A stretch of DNA of 64,000 bases, from positions 310,001 through 374,000 of the forward strand of contig NZ_SRSF01000004.1 in NCBI RefSeq assembly GCF_004803465.1. The letters are read 5' to 3'. This DNA comes from Neolewinella litorea. Its GTDB lineage: Bacteria; Bacteroidota; Bacteroidia; Chitinophagales; Saprospiraceae. Numbering within the stretch: position 1 is the stretch's first letter; every line of letters begins with the position of its first letter. Positions 7,751 through 16,872 of this stretch are shown here, in pieces. Under the pieces are notes generated by a model. The model was not told where the DNA came from. It did not search any database and saw nothing but the letters and a program-made list of their open reading frames with translations. A program made the translations under genes and the position numbers.

Positions 7751-9232
7751 ATGTTACGTTCCCTATTGCTTTTGTTCAATATTTTCCTCGCCCTTTCCCT
7801 GCTTTCGCAGGAACACAAACGGCGCCTCCCCCTCGACACGGCAATCGTGACGGAAAACACCGTCCGCATCAAGGGTCAGGCCGTTCCCTACCGCGTGGAG
7901 ATCGGCGTGCAGCCTGTCTATAACGACAGCGGCAAGGTTACGGCCGGATTGCACTACACTTATTACCGCCGCACGGACCAGAACGACCCCAACCGGCCCC
8001 TGCTCATCAGTTTCAACGGCGGCCCCGGCTCCGCTTCGGTATGGATGCACCTGGCCTACACCGGCCCCAAGGTGCTTAACATCGACGAGGAAGGCTACCC
8101 CGTGCAGCCCTACGGCATCAGCGACAACCCCTACTCGGTGCTCGACCTGACGGACATTGTGTACGTGAACCCCGTCAATACCGGCTTCAGCCGCATGGTG
8201 GAGGGGGCCGACCGCGAGCAATTCTTCGGCGTGAACCAGGACATCGAATACCTGGCCGACTGGCTCAGCAACTGGGTGAGTCGCCACGACCGCTGGCGCT
8301 CGCCCAAGTTCCTCATCGGCGAAAGCTACGGGACCACCCGGGTATCGGGCCTGGCCCTCGAACTGCAGGATAACCGCTGGATGTACCTCAACGGCGTCAT
8401 TCTGGTATCGCCCACCGAGATCGGCATCGAGCGGGCGGGCATCGTCGAGGCCGCCAACCAGCTGCCCTACTTTGCCGCCGCCGCCTGGTACCACCAGCAA
8501 CTGCCCGCCGAGCTGCAGTCGATGGAGCTGGAGCCCCTGCTGGCCGAAGTGGAGGCCTACACCCGCAACGAACTGCTGCCCGCCCTGGCCAGCGGCATGG
8601 ACCTGAGCGACGAGCGCCGCCGACAGGTAGCGGAAACCGCCGCCCGCTATTCCGGACTGGAAGCCCAGGAATGGCTCGACAACAACCTCATGCCCTCCGC
8701 CGCCTACTTCTGGAAGAACCTGCTGCGCGGCGAGGAGGCCGGCAACTATACCGTAGGACGCCTGGACAGCCGCTACCGCGGAATCGACGCCATGGCCGCC
8801 GGTGAGCGCCCGGACTACAACAGCGAAATCACCAGCTGGCTGCACTCCTTCACCCCCGCCATCAACTACTACCTGCGCGAGGAACTGAACTTCCGTACCG
8901 ACCTGCAGTACAACATGTTTGGGCCCGTACACCCCTGGGACCGGTCCGGCGACCGCACGGGCTACAACCTGCAGCAGGCCATGGCCATGAACCCCTACCT
9001 GAACGTCATGATCCAGTCGGGCTACTTCGACGGCGCCACCAACTACTACGACGCCAAATACACCCTGTGGCACCTCGACCCCAGCGGGCGGATGCGCGAC
9101 CGGCTCAGCTTCAAAGGCTACGAAAGCGGCCACATGATGTACCTGCGCCGACCCGACCTGGAAGCCGCCAACGAAGACCTGCGCACCTTCATCCGCGCCG
9201 CGCTGCCCGGCGAAAAACCGGCCCGGTATTAG
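7751..9232 (+). CDS. S10 family serine carboxypeptidase, secreted
   Basis: A 493-residue protein starting at ATG 7751, just before a signal peptide (MLRSLLLLFNIFLALSLLSQ). It has the S10 hallmarks: an oxyanion segment FNGGPGSAS, the nucleophile motif GESYG (Ser about 192) and the C-terminal GYESGHMMY with the catalytic His. The catalytic Asp probably lies in the GYFDGATNYYDA region. Such enzymes remove C-terminal residues from peptides in the periplasm or outside the cell. The gene is divergent from the ABC transporter and precedes the T9SS metalloprotease, so peptide use is a shared theme. An in-frame upstream start (7703) would put 16 residues before the signal and is rejected. Confidence 0.92.
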   Translation: MLRSLLLLFNIFLALSLLSQEHKRRLPLDTAIVTENTVRIKGQAVPYRVEIGVQPVYNDSGKVTAGLHYTYYRRTDQNDPNRPLLISFNGGPGSASVWMHLAYTGPKVLNIDEEGYPVQPYGISDNPYSVLDLTDIVYVNPVNTGFSRMVEGADREQFFGVNQDIEYLADWLSNWVSRHDRWRSPKFLIGESYGTTRVSGLALELQDNRWMYLNGVILVSPTEIGIERAGIVEAANQLPYFAAAAWYHQQLPAELQSMELEPLLAEVEAYTRNELLPALASGMDLSDERRRQVAETAARYSGLEAQEWLDNNLMPSAAYFWKNLLRGEEAGNYTVGRLDSRYRGIDAMAAGERPDYNSEITSWLHSFTPAINYYLREELNFRTDLQYNMFGPVHPWDRSGDRTGYNLQQAMAMNPYLNVMIQSGYFDGATNYYDAKYTLWHLDPSGRMRDRLSFKGYESGHMMYLRRPDLEAANEDLRTFIRAALPGEKPARY

Positions 9233-9263
9233 CCAGGCGACAATAAGCGCCCGCGCCCCGGGT

Positions 9264-9271
9264 TATCTTAG
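9264..9271 (+). promoter_or_regulatory. TAnnTTTG-like box TATCTTAG
   Basis: TATCTTAG lies 17 bases upstream of the metalloprotease ATG and resembles the Bacteroidota -7 element. No -33 TTTG was identified. Confidence 0.4.
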
Positions 9272-9288
9272 CGGCCTAAACCCCCGCC

Positions 9289-12200
9289 ATGCCCCGAGGT
9301 CTACTTCTGTTCTTTACGCTCCTCGTGGGGAGCCTCTCCGCCCAGTCCGCCTTCCGTTTCACCGCCAACCCCAAGGCCGCAACCGAGGTGGTCGGCACCT
9401 ACGCCGCGCTCTCCCTCGATCAGCCCCTGTTCCGCACGCAACTAGCCGCCAAGCGGCAGACGCTGGAGCTGCCGCTTCCGGACGGCACCTTTGGCACGTT
9501 CACCGTGGAGAACAGCCCAGTCTTCGCCCCCGAACTGGCCGCCCGCTACCCCCGGATCGGCAGCTACCGGGTAGATGGACCGTGGGGGGCGGGGCGGATC
9601 GCCATCTCCCACAAGGGCGTGGACGCCCTGCTGCGCGGACCGGAAGGTACCTACGCCATCCAGCCCGGCGAAACGGCCGACAAGCACCTGGTCTTCTACA
9701 CGCGGGAATACGCCGGCGAGGAATTCAACCTGCCCCTTAACTGCGGCTACGACCCCGCCGACCCCCTGTCGGCACCGGGGACCGGACGGTCCTCCGCCAA
9801 ACTTTCCGGCAAACGCGCCGGAGCGCCGCGGGAACTCCGACAGTACGACCTGGCCCTCACCAATACCGGCGAATTCGCCCAGCAGGTAGGCGGCACGAAG
9901 GAAGACGTACTGGCCGCCTTCAATACCGCGGTGAGTACGATCAACGCCATCTTCGAACGCGAGGTGGGCGTCCGCATGAATTTGCTGCCCCTGTCGGAGC
10001 AACTCATCTACCTCAACCCCGACACCGACCCCTTCGTCGATACCGACGAAGGCACCGGACTGCTCGACCAGGTGATCAATGCCTTTCAGGACAACAACAT
10101 CCCGGCTACCGCCTACGACCTCGGCCACATCTTTACCTCCAGCTGCGTGGACGTCGGCGGCGTGGTGAGCGGACTCGCCTGCAGCGGCAGCAAGACCCGC
10201 GGCGTTACCTGTCTGCAGGGCAAGAACATCGCCCGCACCGCCGAACGGGTGATGGCCCACGAGATCGCCCACCAGTTCACCGTTAGCCACAGCTGGAACA
10301 ACTGCCCCTCCAGTCAGGCACAGCGAGCGGGCAACACCGCCTTCGAGCCCGGTTCGGGTACCACGATTATGTCGTACGCCGGCGCCTGCGGCGACCAGAA
10401 CGTCGGTTCCCCCGATCCCTACTACCACGTGGCCAGCCTGGAACAGTTCATCACCTACACCCGTGAAGGCGGGGCCGCCGGCTGCGCCACCGTCATTGAG
10501 ACCGACAACGTGAGCCCGGAAGTGATCCTCGACTACGAGGACGGCTTCTACATTCCCAAGGGGACGCCCTTCCGCCTCACGGGTACGGCCACCGATGCCA
10601 ACGACCCCCAGGAACAGCTCACCTACAACTGGGAGGAGTACGACCTGGGTCCGGCGGTCGACATCACCGACCCCAAAGGCTCTGCCCCGCTGTTCCGCTC
10701 CGTGGCCCCCGCGGCCGACGGCTTCACCCGCTACTTTCCCCGCGTTGACCGCGTGGCCAACGGGATCAGCGCCAGCGATGAGGTACTGCCCGATTACGCA
10801 CGGCCGCTCACCTTCCGCCTGACCGCCCGCGACAACAACCCCGTCGTCGGGGGCGTCGACTGGGCCACGGTCCGCTTTCAGGTAGCCGACGTAGGGGCCT
10901 TCACGGTCAACGAGCCCGACCTGGCCGACGATGGCGCTTGGCGGGTTGGTGAATACCGGGAAGTGACCTGGAATGTTGCGGGCACCGACGCCGCGCCCGT
11001 CAAGGCCAGCAGCGTCGACATCCTGCTCAGCGGCGACGGCGGACTCACCTTCGATCAGGTACTTGTGGCCAACGTGGCCAATACCGGCAGCGCCTTCGTG
11101 ACCGTTCCGGATACCCTGGGTACGGCCATGCGGGTGATCGTGGCGGCGGCCGACAACGTGTTCTATAATATGAATGCCCAGGATTTCAGCATAGCCCCCG
11201 CCGAGGAGGCTACCTATATCCTGGACTACAGCCTGCACTACGCCAACGTATGTCTGCCCGAGACGGTCACCTCCACCTTCACGGTAGGCAGTGTGCTTGA
11301 CTTCACCGGCCCCGTGCTGTTGGAAGTGGCGGATGGCTCGCTGCCGGAAGGCGTAGTGGCCACTTTCGCGGAAACCCAACTGATTCCCGGCCAGTCTACC
11401 ACGCTGACCATCGACCTTTCCGGCTTCAACTCCACCGGGCGGCTGACGATACCCGTGTCGGTCACCTCGCCCGGCCGCGAAAGCAGTCGCCGCGAGATCG
11501 TGCTCGACGTGGTCGCCAACGATTTCAGCGACCTCCAGCTGGGCCAACCCGCCGAGGGTACGGAGGGCATTGGGCTGACGGCGGATTTCAAGTGGACCGC
11601 CGCGGCCAACGCCGAAACCTACGAGATCCAAATCGCGCCTACCCCGGCCTTCGCTGCGGGCACCCTCTTTGCTTCGGCCCAAGACCTTACCCGCACCACC
11701 TTCACCCCGGAAGAATTTTTCTCCCCCAACCAGGTTTACTTTTGGCGCGTGCGGCCCGTGAATAGCTGCGGTGCGGGTCCCTGGACGGAGACGGCCTCCT
11801 TCCACACGGTAAGCAGCCAGTGCGATACCTACACCGGTACCGATACACCCGTGGCGTTGCCCGGTTCCGGTGGGGCATTCACCCGGGAGTCAAAGCTCTT
11901 CGTCGACCGGCGCGGCACCATCAACGACCTGAACCTGCCCAACGTCCACATCAATTACCAGTTCGCCTCCAAAGTAACCGTGAGCCTGACGAGCCCCGCC
12001 GGCACCACGGTTACGCTTTACGCCGAGAAATGCTTCAGTACCAATTCCATCAACCTGGGATTTGACGACGACGCGCCGGAAGCCGTGGCCTGCCCCCCCG
12101 ACGATAAGCGGGTGTTCCAGCCCCTGGACGCCCTGGCCGCCTTCGCCGGGGAGGATACCTTCGGTGATTGGGTGCTCTCCGTGGCCGTCAGCGAAACCAA

Positions 12201-12864
12201 CGGCGCGGCCGGCCAGATCGTCGCCTGGTCCGTAGAATTCTGTGCGGACGTAAGTGCCCCCACGCCGGAAACCCTCGTCAACACCCCCACCGAAGTGCAG
12301 CCCCTGGGCCGCAACGCCGTCCTGCGCGCCGAACTGGAAATCGTCACCGACGCCGACGCACCCGCCGCCACCCTTTACCAGCTGACCCGACTGCCCGCGC
12401 GCGGACATCTGGAAATCGGCGGCACCGTCCTCCGGCTGGGCGATACCTTCACCCAGGCCGACATCAATGACGGCCGGCTGGTGTACGAAAATCGCGACAG
12501 CTCCCTCGCCACCGACCAATTCGGCTTCGTGGTGACCACCGAGAGCGGCGGCTACCTGCCGGTCACCTACCACGACCTGCTGCTTACCGAGGACGCCGTA
12601 AACCCCACCCGGGAAACGGCGCCCCTGGACGCATCCCTGGCTGTATACCCCAATCCGACCCGGGGTGCCCTGCACCTGCGCTGGTCCGCCCCCGGAAACC
12701 GCGATATGAGCCTCGACCTCTACGATCTGAGCGGGCGCCGTCTGCTTCGGCGGTGGGTGCCGCTGGCAACGGGCGCGGCTACCCTGGATACCGACGACCT
12801 GCTCCCGGGCGTGTACCTGCTGGTGGTCGACGGCACCGTGTACCGGCGAATCATGCGTCAGTAA
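9289..12864 (+). CDS. Secreted multidomain metalloprotease with T9SS sorting domain
   Basis: A 1191-residue exported protein. It has a signal peptide (LLLFFTLLVGSLSAQS), a propeptide of about 170 residues, and a reprolysin-type zinc domain with HEIAHQFTVSH at residues 324-334, followed by TIMSYAG as a Met-turn candidate. Then come beta-sandwich regions, a fibronectin-III-like segment (AANAETYEIQIAPTPAF), and a proprotein-convertase P domain around residues 850-990 (FASKVTVSLTSPAGTTV ... FGDWVLSVAV). A cadherin/CSPG-like repeat precedes the T9SS type A sorting domain from about residue 1120 (AVYPNPTRGALHLRW, LYDLSGR). It is thus moved across the outer membrane by the Por machinery and anchored or released, to digest external protein. 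It meets the patatin gene tail to tail with no gap. The domain order is seen; the substrate is unknown. Confidence 0.93.
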   Translation: MPRGLLLFFTLLVGSLSAQSAFRFTANPKAATEVVGTYAALSLDQPLFRTQLAAKRQTLELPLPDGTFGTFTVENSPVFAPELAARYPRIGSYRVDGPWGAGRIAISHKGVDALLRGPEGTYAIQPGETADKHLVFYTREYAGEEFNLPLNCGYDPADPLSAPGTGRSSAKLSGKRAGAPRELRQYDLALTNTGEFAQQVGGTKEDVLAAFNTAVSTINAIFEREVGVRMNLLPLSEQLIYLNPDTDPFVDTDEGTGLLDQVINAFQDNNIPATAYDLGHIFTSSCVDVGGVVSGLACSGSKTRGVTCLQGKNIARTAERVMAHEIAHQFTVSHSWNNCPSSQAQRAGNTAFEPGSGTTIMSYAGACGDQNVGSPDPYYHVASLEQFITYTREGGAAGCATVIETDNVSPEVILDYEDGFYIPKGTPFRLTGTATDANDPQEQLTYNWEEYDLGPAVDITDPKGSAPLFRSVAPAADGFTRYFPRVDRVANGISASDEVLPDYARPLTFRLTARDNNPVVGGVDWATVRFQVADVGAFTVNEPDLADDGAWRVGEYREVTWNVAGTDAAPVKASSVDILLSGDGGLTFDQVLVANVANTGSAFVTVPDTLGTAMRVIVAAADNVFYNMNAQDFSIAPAEEATYILDYSLHYANVCLPETVTSTFTVGSVLDFTGPVLLEVADGSLPEGVVATFAETQLIPGQSTTLTIDLSGFNSTGRLTIPVSVTSPGRESSRREIVLDVVANDFSDLQLGQPAEGTEGIGLTADFKWTAAANAETYEIQIAPTPAFAAGTLFASAQDLTRTTFTPEEFFSPNQVYFWRVRPVNSCGAGPWTETASFHTVSSQCDTYTGTDTPVALPGSGGAFTRESKLFVDRRGTINDLNLPNVHINYQFASKVTVSLTSPAGTTVTLYAEKCFSTNSINLGFDDDAPEAVACPPDDKRVFQPLDALAAFAGEDTFGDWVLSVAVSETNGAAGQIVAWSVEFCADVSAPTPETLVNTPTEVQPLGRNAVLRAELEIVTDADAPAATLYQLTRLPARGHLEIGGTVLRLGDTFTQADINDGRLVYENRDSSLATDQFGFVVTTESGGYLPVTYHDLLLTEDAVNPTRETAPLDASLAVYPNPTRGALHLRWSAPGNRDMSLDLYDLSGRRLLRRWVPLATGAATLDTDDLLPGVYLLVVDGTVYRRIMRQ

Positions 12865-14700
12865 CTATTCGGCAAAGGATTTGGCCCGGGCGTAAAGGGC
12901 GTCGACAACCTCCGCGATGAAGTCGCCGTGCATGATGGTGTAGCGGTCCTTCGTATTGATTACGTTGGGTGGAAGGTCCCGGCCGTACCGTTCTTCCAGT
13001 TCCTCGCGGCGGTGGGCGTAGAACAGCACCGGCACGTGCCGGATGACGGGATCGCAGGCGAGCATGGCCGCAAAGTCGATGCCGCGCGTTTTCTCGTTGC
13101 CCCCGGTTTCGTCCCGCGTCACGTCGCTGATGATGAGGTCGATCCGGTTCTCGGGGTAGTCACCCTGCTTGTTGCGGTTCACGAGCAGCTGGTAAGCCTC
13201 GTCGCTGGTCCGCATCGTGTAGCAATACGTGTGCAGGCGATCCAGAATGGCCATCGGCAGGGGATAGGTGAGGCTGTCGTCGACCCACAGGATCTTGTAC
13301 TTCTCCTCCCGCTGGGCCAGGTAGGAAATCTTTTCCTTGATCTCCGGATTGTCGCGGATGCCGAAGGCCTCCAGCGTGCGGTCGAGGTCGCGCACGTTGC
13401 TGAGCTCCCACAGGACGGGCTTGATGCGCTGAAGCAGGTTGGTCTTGATGTCCGACTTGTACTCCGGCCAGTTGAAGCGGCGCAGGAAGCGACCGGCGGC
13501 CTCCGCCCCGCGGCGGAACAGGCGCAGCTTGTCCGCCTCGGAAATATTGAAATTGATCCAGTTGAAGCCCTCCACGTCGATGTATTCTACCAGGGCCTTG
13601 TATTCGGGGTTGTTGCGGATGAATTCCAGGTCGCGCAGGTTTCGTACGCCCTCCTGCATGTTGCCCAGGTAGCCGCCGAGATTCTTGATGTCGGTGGCGT
13701 GGCGGCGGTCGACGCCCAGTTTCACGCCGATGGTGGGGCGCTGGGGAATGTGGTCGCTCTTGTGGAAGAGGTCAATGGGGAAATTGGACATCACGCCGCC
13801 GTCGACAAACAGGATCTCGCCGGGCAATTCTCCGGGATAGCCGGCCAGGCGGCGCCAATTGCGGCGCACCTCCTCTTCCTTTCCCTGCGTCCAGGCAAGT
13901 GAAACACGCTTCGGGGTAAAAAAGAAAGGGATGGCCATCGAGGCCCGCACGAAGGAAGCCGGATTCTGGGCTTCGGGGTGCTTGTAGTAGAGTTCGGCCA
14001 TACGTGGAAATTCCACCTTGGTCTGGGTGGTGATGTCGGCGGCCACGATGGCGATCTTGGGCTGCAGTTCCTCGGCATCGACGGGCCGGCGGCGGTTGCC
14101 GTAGTCGGACACGTGTTCCAGGCTGTCGGGCAATTTGCACAGGTTCTCGTTCAGCTCCTGCCAGCTTTGGTGGGTAAGTTGCTTGGAGAGCCATTCCTCA
14201 AAGTGATCGCCCGGGTTGATACCAAATTCGCTGAACAGCTCCGGAAGGTTATCGGCCGCCTGCAGGAGGGCGGGCAGCTTAGGAACGACGTTAAAGGCCT
14301 CGCTGAACTTTACCCCCGACTGAATGAGCTGCGTAAGCTTTTTGGCGTCCTGGCCCCCGTCCACGAAGTCGGTAAAGCGCTTGCTCGCGATCCGCTCCAG
14401 GATCTTGACGCTCTTTTTCTCCTCGGGCGTGCCGGCGTCGGCCATCAGCAGGGTGTTGATCGATCCGGCGCTGGTGCCGCCAAGACTCAGAAAGCGTATC
14501 CCCATTTCCTCCAGCACGTAGGTGAAGCCCACCAGGGCAATACCGAGCACGCCCCCGCCCTCCTGCACCAGGTTGACGTACTGGTGCCCGTCGCCGTCGA
14601 AAATGTCGGAATATCGGAACCGGTCGCCCTGCTGTTGTCGGTAGCCCTGCAGGTCTTCCAGGATGTCAAAAACGTATTGTTTGTAGGCGTGGGTGGACAT
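12865..14700 (-). CDS. Patatin-like phospholipase fused to a receiver-like domain
   Basis: A 611-residue protein. Residues 40-320 form a patatin domain: the oxyanion loop QEGGGVLGIAL (GGG at 48-50), nucleophile elbow GTSAG (Ser77) and catalytic Asp in VDGGVMSNFP (Asp300). Residues 320-465 are helical and Arg-rich, with no call. From residue 467 to the end a receiver-like fold appears: KILWVDDS (acidic pair 474-475), IDLIISDVTRDE (Asp526 at the phosphorylation position) and PVLFYAHRRE, where the usual Thr/Ser is absent. There is no signal peptide, so it is probably cytoplasmic. The layout suggests a lipase whose activity is controlled by a receiver-like module. Both domain assignments are by motif; the link between them is inference. 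Confidence 0.82.
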   Translation of the reverse strand: MSTHAYKQYVFDILEDLQGYRQQQGDRFRYSDIFDGDGHQYVNLVQEGGGVLGIALVGFTYVLEEMGIRFLSLGGTSAGSINTLLMADAGTPEEKKSVKILERIASKRFTDFVDGGQDAKKLTQLIQSGVKFSEAFNVVPKLPALLQAADNLPELFSEFGINPGDHFEEWLSKQLTHQSWQELNENLCKLPDSLEHVSDYGNRRRPVDAEELQPKIAIVAADITTQTKVEFPRMAELYYKHPEAQNPASFVRASMAIPFFFTPKRVSLAWTQGKEEEVRRNWRRLAGYPGELPGEILFVDGGVMSNFPIDLFHKSDHIPQRPTIGVKLGVDRRHATDIKNLGGYLGNMQEGVRNLRDLEFIRNNPEYKALVEYIDVEGFNWINFNISEADKLRLFRRGAEAAGRFLRRFNWPEYKSDIKTNLLQRIKPVLWELSNVRDLDRTLEAFGIRDNPEIKEKISYLAQREEKYKILWVDDSLTYPLPMAILDRLHTYCYTMRTSDEAYQLLVNRNKQGDYPENRIDLIISDVTRDETGGNEKTRGIDFAAMLACDPVIRHVPVLFYAHRREELEERYGRDLPPNVINTKDRYTIMHGDFIAEVVDALYARAKSFAE

Positions 14701-14973
14701 AGTTGAGTGGGTTTAGGAAAAAAGGCATTCCGCCTCAGCTAGCGTAAGATAATGGCTGCCGAGCAGTTACTTCTTCCGGGGCAACCCTTGAAAATGTGGC
14801 CGGAAAGGCGTAATATTTAGTACGAATCCCGCCGCCCTCCCCTCACAGTCGGCGGTAAGCTGGCGGCGGCGCGCGGGTGCCGTACGCTTCCGATAAGAAC
14901 CGGCCTCTCGGGTTCAGCCCGCCCCCCCATGCCCCGGTGCCCATTCCCCTCCTTCACCTTCAATCCGTTCGTC

Positions 14974-16707
14974 ATGGCTACCCACATCCTGCGTCCCACC
15001 TGCCTGGCCCTGCTGTTGGTCTGTCTTTGCACCTGCGGCGACCGCCGGCAAAGTCCTCCCGCCTATACCGAGGCGCAAGCGGCAACCGCCGCGTGCCTGC
15101 CGGCCACCAACGACCGCGCCTGGTACGAGACCAAACAGAAAGCACCCCTCTTCGACAGTATGGGGGAGCATCACTTTCCCATCACGACCCGGCGGACGCT
15201 GGTCCAGCGCTACTTCGACCAGGGCCTCGTACTGGCCTACGGCTTCAACCACGCCGAAGCCGCCCGATCTTTCTACCACGCTACCCGACTGGACCCCGAT
15301 AGCCCGATGCCGTACTGGGGCTACGCCTACGTGCTGGGGCCGAATTACAACGCCGGCATGGAAACGGACAACTACCCGCGCGCCTATGAGGCCGTCCAAC
15401 GGGCCAAAGCCCTGGCCCGCCTGCGCGGCACCGAAAAAGAGAAAGCCCTCATCGATGCCCTGGCCACCCGCTACCACCGGGACGCGCCCGAAGACCGCAG
15501 TGCACTTGATCAGGCCTACGCAGAGGCCATGCGCAAGGTGGCCGCCCGCTTTCCGGAAGATGCCGATATCCTTGTCCTCTTCGCGGAGTCGCTCATGGAC
15601 CTGCACCCCTGGGACCTCTGGGACAAGAAGGGCGAACCCCATTCCTGGACCCCGGAAATCCTTGAGACCCTCGACAAGGTACTGGCCATCGCCCCCGACC
15701 ACCCCGGGGCCAATCACTTTTACATCCACGCAATTGAGGCCAGTCGGACGCCAGAGAAGGGCCTGGCGAGTGCCCGCGCCCTGGACGCCGGTCTGGTGCC
15801 GGGGGCCGGGCACCTGGTGCACATGCCCTCCCACATTTATATCCGGACGGGCGATTACCACGCCGGGTCGGTGGCCAACCGTGAGGCCGTGCGGGTCGAC
15901 AGCAGCTACATCACCGCCTGCCGGGCCCAGGGAGCCTATCCGCTCATCTATCACCCCCACAACTACCACTTCCTGGCCGCTACCGCCACCCTGGAGGGCA
16001 AGCCCGACTGGGCCATGGACGCGGCGCTCCGTACCGCCCGCCACGCCGACAACGACCTGATGACGGTGCCGGAACTGGGGATGCTCCAGCACTACTACAC
16101 CATCCCGGATTACGTGCGGGTCAAGTTCGGCCTCTGGGACGAGATCCTCAACTCGATTGACGTACGCCGCAATCTGACCTACCCCAAGATCATCCGCCAC
16201 TACGCCCGCGGTATGGCTTACCTGGGCAAGGATGACCCGGCCGCGGCCCGCGAGGAACTGGCCGCCCTGCGCAGGCTGGCCGCCGATGCGTCGCTTGATT
16301 CCTTGGTCATCGGGGTCAATACGGCCCGTGCGGTAGCTTCCATTGCCGAAGGAGTGCTGGCCGGAGAACTGGCCGCCGGCGATGGGGACTACGACAGCAG
16401 CATCGAATGGCTGGAGAAGGCCGTCGCCGTCGAAGACGCGCTGCACTACATGGAACCCCCCGACTGGTTCTTTTCGGTCCGCCACCACCTTGGCGCGGTG
16501 CTGCTGGAAGCCGGTCAATTTGCCGAAGCGGCACGGGTGTACGAGGAGGACCTCCTCACCTTTCCCAGGAATGGCTGGGCGCTCCGTGGCCTGCAGACTG
16601 CCTACGAGCGCATGGGCGAGGCCGGTAAGGCCAGGGCCGCGGCAGACCAGTTGGAAAAAGCCTGGGCAACGGCGGATATCGCGCTGACGGCTTCACGCAT
16701 CCTGTGA
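14974..16707 (+). CDS. TPR-repeat lipoprotein
   Basis: A 577-residue protein starting at ATG 14974, followed by a lipoprotein signal whose lipobox is in LVCLCTCG. An upstream in-frame ATG at 14929 would place a Pro/Phe-rich piece before the signal and is rejected. The body is rich in helical TPR-like units, such as RYFDQGLVLAYGFNHAEAAR with a following Asp-Pro-Asp turn, and YEEDLLTFPRNGWALRGLQT near the end. It probably forms a periplasmic or surface scaffold for protein contacts; no catalytic motif is visible. It lies 165 bases before the GH32 gene on the same strand and may share a transcript with it. The family occurs widely as a conserved hypothetical TPR protein. Confidence 0.75.
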   Translation: MATHILRPTCLALLLVCLCTCGDRRQSPPAYTEAQAATAACLPATNDRAWYETKQKAPLFDSMGEHHFPITTRRTLVQRYFDQGLVLAYGFNHAEAARSFYHATRLDPDSPMPYWGYAYVLGPNYNAGMETDNYPRAYEAVQRAKALARLRGTEKEKALIDALATRYHRDAPEDRSALDQAYAEAMRKVAARFPEDADILVLFAESLMDLHPWDLWDKKGEPHSWTPEILETLDKVLAIAPDHPGANHFYIHAIEASRTPEKGLASARALDAGLVPGAGHLVHMPSHIYIRTGDYHAGSVANREAVRVDSSYITACRAQGAYPLIYHPHNYHFLAATATLEGKPDWAMDAALRTARHADNDLMTVPELGMLQHYYTIPDYVRVKFGLWDEILNSIDVRRNLTYPKIIRHYARGMAYLGKDDPAAAREELAALRRLAADASLDSLVIGVNTARAVASIAEGVLAGELAAGDGDYDSSIEWLEKAVAVEDALHYMEPPDWFFSVRHHLGAVLLEAGQFAEAARVYEEDLLTFPRNGWALRGLQTAYERMGEAGKARAAADQLEKAWATADIALTASRIL

Positions 16708-16872
16708 CCGTTACCCAATTGCCGTTAGCCCATTGGGGACCTGATCCGGTTTCGTACTTTGGGGGCCAGCCGCCCGCGCATCGAAAGGCCATGGTTAGGC
16801 CCTGGGGCCCCACCGGGTGCCTCGCGCGACGGCTGAAATTTTAAAGGCCGATCATCAAACGATCCCCCATTC

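Noticed and set aside
9442-11805. A 787-codon open frame on the minus strand opposite the T9SS metalloprotease
   Set aside because: It is a shadow of a GC-rich gene with strong third-position bias; it has no signal peptide, motif or plausible start, while the plus-strand frame has clear domains.
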